Shown: positions 47,349-59,500 of the stretch, in pieces
Layout: the number at the start of each line of letters is the position of its first letter
How positions within the stretch are numbered: position 1 is the stretch's first letter
Origin: Odiellus spinosus
Taxonomy: Eukaryota; Arthropoda; Arachnida; Opiliones; Phalangiidae
Assembly: GCA_963920705.1 (NCBI GenBank)
Contig: OY987233.1
Location: 5,694,001-5,758,000, forward strand
Direction of reading: 5' to 3'
Length of the DNA: 64,000 bases
Notes under the pieces: generated by a model
Database searches by the model: none
Seen by the model: only the letters and a program-made list of their open reading frames with translations
Told to the model about the DNA's origin: nothing
Program-made: the position numbers and the translations under genes

Positions 47349-50300
47349 ATGAGTACTACCAGTCGTACAGTTATTGCTGTACGTAATTCAGCAGAAGAGT
47401 TACTAAACACTAGTCAAGATTTCTTGGAAGACCCTAATCGTGTTGAAATAAGAATTATGAACAAAGAAAATGGATTCTATGGTAACTTAAATAAATCAAT
47501 TGTTTTATATATGTGATTTAAATTTTTTATGGCACAGCATTTATTCCCGCCCGACATTTCCTCTCATTCATGGTTTTTTGGGCACTCTTCCTTGTTTACT
47601 CGTTACGAGTTAATCTGAGTGTGGCCATCGTCGCGATGGCCAAGCAAAGCAACAATAGTGATACCCCGGTCAATGATGAGTGTCCCGCTTCAAATCAGTC
47701 AACTTATAATTTTACCAATAATGTCTACGAGGGAACGGGTGAATTTGATTGGGACGAGAGGACAAAAGGAATGATTTTAGGTACTTTCTTTATCCAAAAA
47801 CCATGCAAAACATGTTTGTGAGAGGATCTGGGAAGTTTGACTCACAACTCTTCTTTTAGGGGCATTTTTCTACGGTTATGTTATAACTCAGATTCCTGGT
47901 GGTCGTTTGGCTGAATTATTTGGAGGAAAGTGGCTTCTAGGGGGAGGTGTTCTTTGTACTTCCGTGTTCACCCTGATATTGCCATTTGCTGCAAGATGGA
48001 ATTTTTACGCTTTGATGGTGTCAAGAGTTATCGCAGGCATTGGAGAAGTTAGTAATTACGCTTTATAATTTAAAATTCTATTAAGTAATGTAAATATATC
48101 TTAAACACCCATATTAGCCACCACTCTATCCAATAGCCCCTTATCTCTTGCCAATAGCCCCCTTATCTCTTGCCAATAGCCCCCTTATCTCTTGCCAATA
48201 GCCCCCTTATCTCTTGCCAATAGCCCCCTTATCTCTTGCCAATAGCCCCCTTATCTCTTGCCAATAGCCCCCTTATCTCTTGCCAATAGCCCCCTTATCT
48301 CTTGCCAATAGCCCCCTTATCTCTTGCCAATAGCCCCCTTATCTCTTGCCAATAGCCCCCTTATCTCTTGCCAATAGCCCCCTTATCTCTTGCAATAGCC
48401 CCCTTATCTCTTGCCAATAGCCCCCTTATCTCTTGCCAATAGCCCCCTTATCTCTTGCCAATAGCCCCCTTATCTCTTGCCAATAGCCCCCTTATCTCTT
48501 GCCAATAGCCCCCTTATCTCTTGCCAATAGCCCCCTTATCTCTTGCCAATAGCCCCCTTATCTCTTGCCAATAGCCCCCTTATCTCTTGCCAATAGCCCC
48601 CTTATCTCTTGCCAATAGCCCCCTTACCTCTTGCCAATAGCCCCCTTACCTCTTGCCAATAGCCCCCTTACCTCTTGCCAATAGCCCCCTTACCTCTTGC
48701 CAATAGCCCCCTTAGCTCTTGCCAATAGCCCCCTTAGCTCTTGCCAATAGCCCCCTTAGCTCTTGCCAATAGCCCCCTTAGCTCTTGCCAATAGCCCCCT
48801 TAGCTCTTGCCAATAGCCCCCTTATCTCTTGCCAATAGCCCCTTATATCTTGCCAATAGCCCCCTTATCTCTTGCCAATAGCCCCCTTATCTCTTGCCAA
48901 TAGCCCCCTTATCTCTTGCCAATAGCCCCCTTATCTCTTGCCAATAGCCCCCTTATCTCTTGCCAATAGCCCCCTTATCTCTTGCCAATAGCCCCCTTAT
49001 CTCTTGCCAATAGCCCCCTTATCTCTTGCCAATAGCCCCCTTATCTCTTGCCAATAGCCCCCTTATCTCTTGCCAATAGCCCCCTTATCTCTTGCCAATA
49101 GCCCCCTTATCTCTTGCCAATAGCCCCCTTATCTCTTGCCAATAGCCCCCTTATCTCTTGCCAATAGCCCCCTTATCTCTTGCCAATAGCCCCCTTATCT
49201 CTTGCCAATAGCCCCCTTATCTCTTGCCAATAGCCCCCTTATCTCTTGCCAATAGCCCCTTATCTCTTGCCAATAGCCCCTTATCTCTTGCCAATAGCCC
49301 CTTATCTCTTGCCAATAGCCCCTTATCTCTTGCCAATAGCCCCTTATCTCTTGCCAATAGCCCCTTATCTCTTGCCAATAGCCCCTTATCTCTTGCCAAT
49401 AGCCCCTTATCTCTTGCCAATAGCCCCTTATCTCTTGCCAATAGCCCCTTATCTCTTGCCAATAGCCCCTTATCTCTTGCCAATAGCCCCTTATCTCTTG
49501 CCAATAGCCCCTTATCTCTTGCCAATAGCCCCTTATCTCTTGCCAATAGCCCCTTGTCTCTTGCCAATAGCTCCTTGTCTCTTGCCAATAGCTCCTTGTC
49601 TCTTGCCAATAGCTCCTTGTCTCTTGCCAATAGCTCCTTGTCTCTTGCCAATAGCTCCTTGTCTCTTGCCAATAGCTCCTTGTCTCTTGCCAATAGCCCC
49701 TTATCTCTTGCCAATAGCCCCTTATCTCTTGCCAAGAAGGATCAGATAAGGAGAGGAAAAGTGGGAACGGCGCGGCTCCTACTGCGTCGGCCTAAACTCC
49801 CACTCTGGGAGAACGGGGGACAGACGGGGGTAGAGAGGCTTCGTGGTAAATTGTTGTCACGTGGGTAAAACGAATCCTTTATGAGACGCGCTAGCTAGCG
49901 ACCACGTGACAACAGTTTACCTCGAGAATTTCCTATCCCCCCTTTCCACCCGAGTGGGAGGTTGGCTCTTCTCTCTCTAACTCAACGCAGCCCCACTTTT
50001 CCTCTCCTTATCTGATCCTTCTTGCTCTTGCCAATAGCCCGTTATCTCTTGCCAATAGCCCGTTATCTCTTGCCAATAGCCCGTTATCTCTTGCCAATAG
50101 CCCGTTATCTCTTGCCAATAGCCCCTTAACTCTTCCCAATAGTTTATAGTTGTAATATTCAAAGATAGCTTAACCATTTTTTAGGGTGTAACTTATCCCG
50201 CGTACTACGCAATATTTTCAAAATGGATTCCGAAAGACGAGTACAGTTTACAGTTAGCAGTTAGCGGTTGCGGTGCTCAGATTGGGACAGTGGTGACGTT

Positions 50301-53300
50301 GCCCATCGCCGCTCTCTTATGCGATATTAAATACGACGGTGGCTGGCCACTCGTTTTTTACGTTTTTGGTAATTAAATGCATCTAGTTTTTCGAAATTTT
50401 GTCCTTACTCAAAAGTGACTTAAGATTGTTTTACCATACAGGCGCCTTAGGATGTTTTTGGTTTATATTATGGACAATATTTGTAACAAACACACCAGAA
50501 GACCACCCACGCATTACACTTAAGGAACTTAGGCATATTCAGGAAAACAGACAAACTTCTATTCGTCAACAAGTTAGATTTTTGATAATTTAACATTTTA
50601 GCAGTGGTGTAGCGACAAATCTTGGGTTCCCCCCTGCAAGATATGGTCATGTGACCCCTTATAAATACTAGTACAGTAACACCTCGTTATAGCGAGATTC
50701 TGGAGGAGATGAGCCCATTTTTTTGTTATAGTTTAAGTTGTTAGGCCTTGGCTTTGAAGACAACATGCTCATGGATTTGACGCGTTTATCTCTGACATAG
50801 GTTATTCTATGAGCGAGTTCCGACAGCTTACACCAAACATACAGTTAACGCCAAAAGAAACTGGGACTACGGTCAGTTTCTTCTGGCATTGATTGTACTA
50901 CGTAGGAGCGTGACTCAGTCGCTTTCAAAAAACAAAAGCCAAAATGAAAATGGGCCCTTCATCACGGGGTTTACTGACCCAAAGCTACGCCACTAACTTT
51001 TGTGTAATTTTTGATGATATTGAAGTGTTAAACCTGATTATAGCGCAACGCTCTTCCTTGGAAAATGATTCTTACTTCCATCCCATTATGGGCCCTTTCT
51101 GTAGAAAAGTTTTGCAACTCTTGGGTCTTTTACACCCTTTTAACAGAGCTGCCAAACTACATGCAAACCATTTTGCATTTCAATATTAACCAGGTACCAA
51201 ATTATTTAAATCTTTAAAGTAGACAGGTAACCTGACTCGATTTGGGCCAAGCTCACTTACTCACAAGAAATTTAAAAAATCCCCGATCCTCTTTTTACAT
51301 ACCCATGACATTGGTTTTACTATTCATTCCAATATGTTCCCATAGAATATGAAAGAAATCAGTTTGCATCTCAATGATGAAAAATCTAATGTGGTCAAGA
51401 ATGGTCCAAATTCGAAGATTTCAATAGAATTTGCCCTTTGAAATTAACCTGAATTCAACAAAGTGGTCCACTTTTTGGGATTTTTTTCAATCTCTAAAGA
51501 TAAAATTCGCGAGCTTGGCGCGAGATCAATTTGTTGAATACCAAATCGAGTCGGTTTTAAAAGGAGAATGAAGCCTGCCAAAAACTTGCCAAGGTTTTAT
51601 TTCCCTTCTAATTAAAATCTCTTTCATCCTTCGCTAATTAGAATGCTTGGCAAAATTCCATTATTTACTTGGTTCAAGCTATTATCGGAGTAATTGCGGG
51701 TGTTTCCGCCGATTACATTAGGTCGTTGAATTACTTTTCAGTTACTACTATCAGAAAATCCTTCCAATTAATAGGTAAATATAATTTAAAGAGATATTAT
51801 TAGCTGAAATTAATTTGTTTTAGTTTTTTCTGATATTAAAACATGTCCCCTTGAATTTTTTCACAATTTTGGAATGATCTCTAAAAGTTCCCCTATATCG
51901 CGAAACTATCTCAATAATCTCTATTGTAGAACATCACGGGAAAGATCCTGGCCTCTGATTGGTCAGTAAGTCACTTCATTGAAAAAAAAAAAAACTGTTG
52001 CTAAGCCTAAAATTGTTTCAAAAATTACTTTCTTTATGAAATAATTGATGAAAAACTGTGAAAAAAATCCAGAGTTTATATTAATAACAACTTAAACGCT
52101 AGAAAATTTTCAGTCAATAACCTTCCTTTAAGACTTTATCATTCTGTTGTTAAAATTATACCAGATTGTTCTAAATTGAATATTTTAATCTATTTGGTTA
52201 GCCTGTCTCGGAACGGGTGTTTGTATAGCCTCCGTGACTCTAGTTGGTTGCGAGAAACTATCGATATTTTTACTTCTCGTGGCTTCCATGGCCTTAATGG
52301 GTTTCAGTGCGGGTGGAGAAAGTCCTATTGCTCTCGACATGGCTCCGAATTACGCTGGTTAGTATTTTTAAACCTATACATCTCATTTTTATTTTACTAC
52401 GTGTTACGTCCTAGCAACAATCTTCTACAAATTATTCATTTTAATTTAAAATGGTAGACAATACACATTCGTAATTGCGTATAGTTACCTTTTACGTAAA
52501 GAGATTGGTTCTATTAGAGCTACCTTCAGTTTCTAACACTCTTAAAGTGTGGCACGCAGCTAAATCTAAAAGAGCGAGGTTTTATGCTCAAAAGGTAGAG
52601 CAGAAAAAAAATCAATATAGAATATGTATAGTTCTATTACATTGTAAGCTCCGTGAAATTTGTCGCCGCACAAAAATGTATATATATCCCTAGATTTTTC
52701 GCGCGTTTTTTGCAAAGTTCAATCAAGATTGGCTCGCACGTAAATTCAGGTTACTCAGAGAGTAGGTTTATATTACTGATCAATGGGCATATTGAAAGCT
52801 ACCCCTCTTACCTCTAGAAGTTAGTTAAATTATTAACAAAGGATGTCACGCGACCTTTTGAGTAGACATTTTTCTACACAGAAATCTCAATAGTATCCTA
52901 CTTACGTTTAGGGACTGTGTTTGGAATTTCCAACACCATAAGCAACATGGCTGGTATATTTGCACCAATGGTGACAGGTCTTATCACCAATAACAATGTA
53001 AGCTCAAAAATAATTTGCGATGTTAATACAATCTTGGATTAATAAAGATATATATCAGAATCTTTAATAAGGAAGTCTGATTCAATTACAGCACGTGACA
53101 AAATTTACTCCCTACATATAATTTTTGTGATAATACCTTGAATCACTGTTACCCTTTGAGTGCGAGCAGAAATAGATGAACCGAAATTATCAACGAGAGC
53201 TTAGATTGGGAAATGCATTTTATTTGGAGTGAATGGGGAGGGTAAGCACTGGGGGAATGGGCTTCCTCGGCCTCAAGGAAATACCGAGGAGGATCTTGGG

Positions 53301-54103
53301 AAACTGATCGCCCCACGTAGCGACGGCTGCAAACAAGGCAGGTGGCGCATTCAACGTTTCTCGGCTAGGCGAAATTCCGAGGGGGAGGGGGCTATAACTG
53401 TCGTCTAAGAGAGGGGAAACGGAGAACTTGCCTGTGGCGTTAGAGGAATAGCTCGTTGATAATTTCGGTTCATCTATTTCTGGTGCGAGTGATGCTTAAT
53501 TCTTTCCATAATTTATTTAAAAGGGTACACTAGTAATCGAATGCAATAGGCACAATATTAGCAACCAATCAGGGAAACATGTCCGTGGCCAGACGGTTTT
53601 ATCACGTCAGCTTGTAATATGAAAATACCCACCCCATTTTCTAAAATCACCATGTTCTTGGTACATGTGATATATCCATCTATTATTAGTCCAAGATACA
53701 ATCCACCATATTCCTGCCGCCCTTTTTTTTTTTTTTTTTTTGCCATGTTTACTAAAAAAACACGATTTTTGTGTTTATTTGGCTAAATTGTTTTTAACTT
53801 GTGGCAGACGACGATAGAGATTGTTCTTAATTTGCTAAGCCTTGCCAAATAGCGTTGTGAATAAGATTTTAATCTCTTAATTACAACCGACAGGATACGA
53901 TGGCTGGTTGGGGTCAAGTATTTTACATATCTGCGCTCTTTGAAGCGATTGGCGCCATTGTTTTTATAATATTTGTTTCCGCCGAGCCTCTGCCCTGGGC
54001 TGTTAGTCCCCAATACGTTCTTCTCGAGACAGAAGAAAATTTAAATGACCCTGCATTTTCGGGTGTAATAAATACGGATCGTGTCGGAGATTCAGTCTCG
54101 TAA
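47349..54103 (+). CDS. Sialin-like anion transporter (SLC17, major facilitator superfamily), 10 exons
   Basis: Exons: 47349-47481, 47538-47780, 47860-48047, 50185-50368, 50442-50572, 51044-51193, 51642-51774, 52202-52357, 52912-52997, 53894-54103; phases agree and give 537 aa. SLC17 proteins carry organic anions (sialic acid, glutamate, phosphate) across lysosomal, vesicular or plasma membranes. Hallmarks: SLRVNLSVAIVAM in TM1; a luminal loop with NNSD, NQST and NFT glycosylation sites; [58 protein letters not shown] around TM4; and CNSWVFYTLLTELPNYM in the second half. The last TM is followed by a short acidic tail. Intron 3 (48048-50184) is almost entirely minisatellite. The element at 53167-53482 sits in intron 9. 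Family is firm; substrate cannot be read from sequence. Confidence 0.93.
48112..50136. repeat. Minisatellite, 21/22-bp unit, ~80 copies, filling SLC17 intron 3
   Basis: Unit TTATCTCTTGCCAATAGCCCCC (22 bp) for roughly the first 1.1 kb, then a 21-bp form with four C. Variant blocks are clustered (TTACCTC, TTAGCTC, TTGTCTC...AGCTCC), and the last five units carry CCCG. Element D2 interrupts it near the right end. Long open frames on both strands arise because the 21-bp unit keeps frame and lacks stops; they are not genes. Confidence 0.97.
49733..50024. mobile_element. MITE D, copy 2, inserted in the minisatellite
   Basis: 292 bp, same termini as 39026-39306. Duplicated CTCTTGC at 49726-49732 and 50025-50031 is part of the minisatellite unit, so the unoccupied target is known from dozens of neighbouring units. 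Confidence 0.95.
53167..53482. mobile_element. MITE G with 7-bp target duplication (SLC17 intron 9)
   Basis: Ends CAGAAATAGATGAACCGAAA and TTTCGGTTCATCTATTTCTG, terminal inverted repeats of about 35 bp. GTGCGAG is duplicated at 53160-53166 and 53483-53489. The termini resemble MITE E (CAGAAGTAGATGAAACC). Confidence 0.92.
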
Positions 54104-55554
54104 ATTTTTATTTTTATAAGAAATATAATTTCAAACGTTGTATAGGATTTTATATTAAAATAATATAGGTACAAATTATTAAGTTAATCGTAATGAATAC
54201 GATTTTATATTTATTTTTATCGTATTTAAAATTTTCTCGTTTTTCTTTATACAACCTTAGAAAGCCTTATTCTCCTAATATTAATCATGTTATTCTATTG
54301 GAATTTTAGTTTCTTTAAAGGTTTAATTTAAATTTAATCACTATAGGGAAAAATTATGCCTTTATAATTTCTTATTACGCTAGTACGTGTAAACTCTTTT
54401 AATATGTGCTTTTTCTTCTTGTATTCAATATCGAATCGAATACTCGATTTTAACTAAAACGAGTATTCGATTCATTTAATTTTTAAATACTAAATACATA
54501 CAAACTGGAATCTAGTTATTCAATGCTTTTATCTTATTACTATGATAATCTAAATTTATTTTTAAAGGCACTATGAGATTTAATTGTATGAGATTTAATT
54601 ATGAATTAAATAAATTTGTGATACAATATAAATATTGGAAATAAATTTATTTCAGATATAAAAACGAGTGCTGAGTGCTGACTTCATTCAGACGAGATTT
54701 TTTAATTCTCTTCTTTGCTCGCGTAACGTCACAGATGAGATAGAAAAACTGCCTGGGCTCTACTGGTCAAATGTCCATTTAAAAAAAAATCTTATTTCCC
54801 TGCCTGGAACAAAATGATTTGAAAGGGACCTCTAGCTCTTATAGTATTCGAATTAGTATGCGCTGACCCGGAGTACTCCCAATACATTGTTTCAGTGGCT
54901 TTTATGCAGCCCAAAGAAAACGCCAAAAGTTATCTTCGAAATTGGTGGTCACTAGTCATGTTTAATAAATCGTACCAAACAACCCATTCCAAAACTGGTT
55001 TATTTCCGCTCCAATTATCTCAACTTCTCAAGTAGTAGTCCAGTGACTCCAGAGTCTCCAGTCGTCTAGTCGTTCGATCTTTCGCCGAGACGCCGACGTA
55101 ATGTTTAGACGAAATCAGTAAATTATTTCCAATATATGTTAAATTATTTATAAATTTCGTCAAGATAACAAACTTATTGATGTTTATAGACACAATTATA
55201 AGCTTAGATAGTGAATTAGAGGGTGATATACATGATAATGTCATCACTTCCACCCAACAAAGAGAATCACATTCAGATTTGTGAAAGCCACATTTTTTGG
55301 CTCCATTTTAGTTTAAGGAGTGTACTTTTAAAAAGGGAAGATTTAAAGCATGATAATATAATTTGTTGTATGATTACATCATTGATGTTTGATTTTGAAT
55401 AATTCCAATGATGACTTAGAGTTAATCTTTTAAACTTTTCTGTAGTGATGCCCCTGGCCAAAGCTGATGTTGAACCGAGGCTTAGAGGGATTTGGAATAC
55501 CACGTGCTTTTCGACCTCAATGGTATTTTTTTTTTTTTTTTTTTTTAATATGGC
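54104..55554. other. SLC17 gene 3' flank and gene-free stretch
   Basis: AT-rich, with AATAAATTTATTT near 54,640 as a possible distal polyadenylation region. A half copy of the hAT-like MITE lies near 54,750-54,805. No gene supported. Confidence 0.5.
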
Positions 55555-55917
55555 AAGGTTGCCACAGGTCAGGGAAAACAGGGAAAAGTCAGGGAGTTTG
55601 AAAATGAACCCAAAAAGTCAGGGAATTTTAAGATATTTTAAAAAGTCAGGGAATTTAAAGATCTTTCGAAAAGCCAGGAAATTACAAATTTACAATCATT
55701 ATCTGTGGAAAAGATTTGAAGCTGACTGTGTCAGTTGTATAGATTAGAACAGAGTTACGCGTGCAAAAAGATTGGCGAACGCGATTATATAAAAAATAAA
55801 ACGTTAAACATTGGGTAGTATTAGCCGAAACGGTCAGGGAAAAATCGTTGGAAAAGGTCAGGGAAAAACGTGGAAAAGTCAGGGAATTTGAATCTGAAAA
55901 AACTGTGGCAACCCTGT
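55555..55917. repeat. CAGGGAAAAGTC-type repeat J, copy 2, with inverted ends
   Basis: Ends AGGTTGCCACAG and CTGTGGCAACCCTG are inverted repeats around repeated AAGTCAGGGAATTT units. The flanks share TATGG, a possible short target duplication. Confidence 0.8.
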
Positions 55918-56522
55918 ATGGTCAATGTCTTTGTAATTTTTAAAAATTAAGTCATCTGAATGGATATATCAGATTTGGGTAAATGAATATCAATTCAACG
56001 TATTTAAAAACCTTTATCAATTTATTAAAGTAAATGCTTAAAAATTTCGCTTTATATAACTACAGTAGTTAGTAATTTTGTTTTTCGTAAAGCTATATTG
56101 TCATGAGTATTATATAAAGTCTTTAGCTTTCGATAATCGCGTTATAATAAATAAAATTCACAGTGGTTTATTATTAAACAGTCAGTGAGATATTTCAGCA
56201 CTCCGTCATAATGAGAAATATCATATTTCGGGAATATCAACCCTATATGTTTTGGTACTAGATATTAAATTTACTTAAAATCTCTAGCGGGGATGTAAGC
56301 TGAAGGTATCGGAGCTAAGAGCACATCAGTATTAAAGGTTAGACAACAACAAAAACCGCGTCGTCTGCTTAATTGACCTGCAGGACTGTTGTGTTCCTAG
56401 CACCGAAAATCTTAACGTACATTCTCCCCGTTTTGCCGCGTAATTATTCACAAGAAACCACAAATGAAAAGCACCGTCACTACCATAGAGCAATGATAAG
56501 AAATTCCCTCTTTTTGATTTAC
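55918..56522. other. Gene-free stretch past the MCT-like gene 3' end
   Basis: Between the CAGGGAAAAGTC repeat and the MCT stop codon. Short open frames only, none with recognisable protein features. Confidence 0.5.
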
Positions 56523-59500
56523 TCAAGAATTTGCAAATGTAGCCTTAGCCTTGGAAACCAAGTTGTTCCTTTGTTGTCGTTTATAAATTATGTCGACAAA
56601 TTGCCACAATATAATCGCCAGCAAATTAGCACCTCCCAGAAATAGAAACATGGCCTTGTAGTTGTTGTTCAACGAAAATAACAGACCTATTAAAGCGAAA
56701 GAATATGTAATTAAAATAATAAGCAAATCATCAATTTAGCTATGCAAAGGTCGAGCCTGGACAATGGCTATCTACAGGGCCGTCTTTATATCCCTTGTGG
56801 CCTCTAACACTGGCCGATTGTGAACTTGAGGGGGCCCCTTTTTAATTAAACTCCGGACCCAATGTCTAAAGACGACGTCCCTAAAAACCCAAATTACAAC
56901 CTCCGTTAGGACTAGAAACAGGTACTGTCTAACTGCTCTTTTTCTTGGTTTCAAGGCTGGCAATAGTATAGATAATCCTATACTTTTGGCCAACCTTGAA
57001 AAAAAGGAACATCTTCAATAGAAACAGGTGCTTTTTAACGGCTCTTTTTGCTGTTTCCAAGGTTATTTTATAATATTAGATGGGGAAAATCTGGCAGGAG
57101 TGGCTCTGGTTAAGTTTGCGCTGTGGAATTAAAGCCCACGCGCGATCAAAACCCATAATTTTAGTGATAATAAGTCTTTATCCAGCTATAAAATTCGTAA
57201 AAAAAGAAGTCCCCGGTGGTAGATATTTCATTCCATTGACTTTTAACCAGCGACACAATTAGGCTCTTTAAATTTGAAAGGTTAAAACTTACCCAAAACC
57301 TTTGGCACTAGAAAATAAGTACATCCATTCAAGAAGGACACCAATCCGTGCATAATTGCCAGGGTTTCGATACCCATGTAGTCAACGGTTATGACTACTC
57401 TTAGACAATGCATAAAACAAGTGTAGATTCCAACCATGGCCGACGATGAAAACAGAACAAAGTCATTGTGAGTGAAGGCGATCGCGAAGAATCCCGAACA
57501 CAAGATAGCCATGATGATCGTGTACCAATGCCTCTTGTGAATGTAATCTTTCTCGATAATCCAGGACATGGGCACTCTGACGAGTAATTCCGAGATGTAG
57601 AGGACTGGTACTACCATAACCGCTCTTTCTTCGGACATACCTTCCAGTTCCGCGTGGTCCATAATAATCAAAGCGTAAATTTGACTTAAGGGAAGCAACA
57701 AAGTACTGACTACCAGGATAACGATGGCTACTGGATTGCAACACACTTCACAAACTTCTCGAACGATGTTGTTGTTCTGTTGACTAGTATTCATTGATTC
57801 GGTAACTTTGCTCGCCGATAAGATACTTTTGAATGACTCGTATTCCTGTTGGGTTTCCTTTTCGTACTCAATTTCATCTTTCGAAGCCAGGGATATAGTT
57901 TCGAAATTGTTAAATTCGTTAGATGTTTTGATTTCGTATCCATTTTGCCCATTTATATTGGCATTGCCGTCATTTTTACAGATTTTCATCGATTCCAATT
58001 GGTTATCGTCAAATTGTGAGTTAGGACAAAACGTTTTGATTAACTCCCTGTTTCTCAATTTAATCCCATCGCAGCAACAAACTACTCCGCAACTCTGGCT
58101 CTTTCTCGAGCTAATTTCGGACGCGTTGTCGCGTTGTTGTTCCTTAATGATTACTTTGTCTTTCGAGCCATCTTCCGGTTGTTTTAATTCGGGGAAGTGT
58201 TTCTCGTCACGGGGTCTCATTAGAAACCCACCAATGAAACAATGAGCAGCCCATGCAGAGTAACACAGGAATGTTCCCCTGATTTCGTAGTGGTGGAGCA
58301 GTAACATAGTTAATGGTGGTTGGACCATAGCGCTTAAAGTTGTTGAGGTGTACATGACACCGTTTGCCATAACGCGACGGTCCACGAAGTATTCGTTTAA
58401 AGTTACTATCGTACAAGCGTCCATCAGACCAACTCCTATACCTGAAATTATTGATATTTAATTCTTTAAAAACGTGTGGTCACTCCAGACCTAATTCAAC
58501 TTCATAGACTTTTGTCATGAAGCATCTTTTGAATTTATTTTGAAGGATCATAATAGCCTATGGAGTATGGAGCCTAGACAATAGTTAAGATAAGGAGTTT
58601 GACCTTTGTCTTTGACGGTATAGTTAAATTACAACCTTTAGGAAGGATCAGACAAGGAGAGGAAAAGTGGGGACGGCGCGGTTCCTACTGCGTCGGCCTA
58701 AACTCCCACTCTGGGAGAACGGGGGTAGAGACGTTTTGTGGTAAATTTTTGTCACGTGGGTAAAACGGATCCCTTATCAGCTTCGTAGTAGTCGACGACG
58801 CTAGTGACCACGTGACAACAGTTTACCTTGAGAATTTCCTATTCCCCCTTTCCACCCGAGTGGGAGGTTGGCTCTTCTCTCTCTAACTCAACGCAGCCCC
58901 ACTTTTCCTCCTTGTCTGATCCTTCTTGCTTTAACCGTCAAAGAAATTCGACTTTAACCGAAATGTTTTTTATTTTAACATCAAAAACATTTCTTAGAAT
59001 TGGTTGAAAATATTTCAATTATATTTATTTAATCCACGCTAATGTAAATGAATTAAAATGGAGTTCGCCTTACCATTTATAATTCCGTTTCCAAGGTGAA
59101 GCCAATAAATGTTGTACGTCCCTATGTAACAAACCATATAACCAATCACTTGAATGAAATTGTAGCTATGACTGATTTTTCGAATCGAATATTTTTTGAG
59201 TAACCAAGCTGCGACAATAGCTGAAATAAAATTTAGTTTGTAAATATAGCCTACAACTAGAGATTTAAAAAGCACACGATGAAATCGCTTTGAAGCACTA
59301 TGTATAAGCAAACAAGTACAATAGTCTGCTATATCGAAGATCAAACCAAATTCACCAAAGTAGATCTTTGAAACGAATTTTTTGTTGAACTAATTTGATT
59401 ATTCTATTATTAATAATTTAAATTAATTGTAAGAGGGTAAATGATGCAATTTAAAGTACAGTCATATCCAGAAGAAACTTTTCTGTAGGTGACCCAATAT

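Noticed and set aside
49217-49868. Three long open frames (167-214 codons) on both strands in the minisatellite
   Set aside because: They are translations of a 21-bp repeat that stays in frame and lacks stops; no start context, no non-repeat domain, and they sit inside an intron.
48112-50136. CRISPR-like appearance of the regular repeat array
   Set aside because: Units are contiguous with no spacers, and the genome is eukaryotic; it is a minisatellite.
57808-58245. 145-codon plus-strand frame
   Set aside because: Antisense shadow of the MCT-like gene's large third exon.
58632-58935. 7-bp duplication at the third copy of MITE D
   Set aside because: The expected flanks (CAACCTT and CTTTAAC) do not match; only an offset CTTTA is shared.
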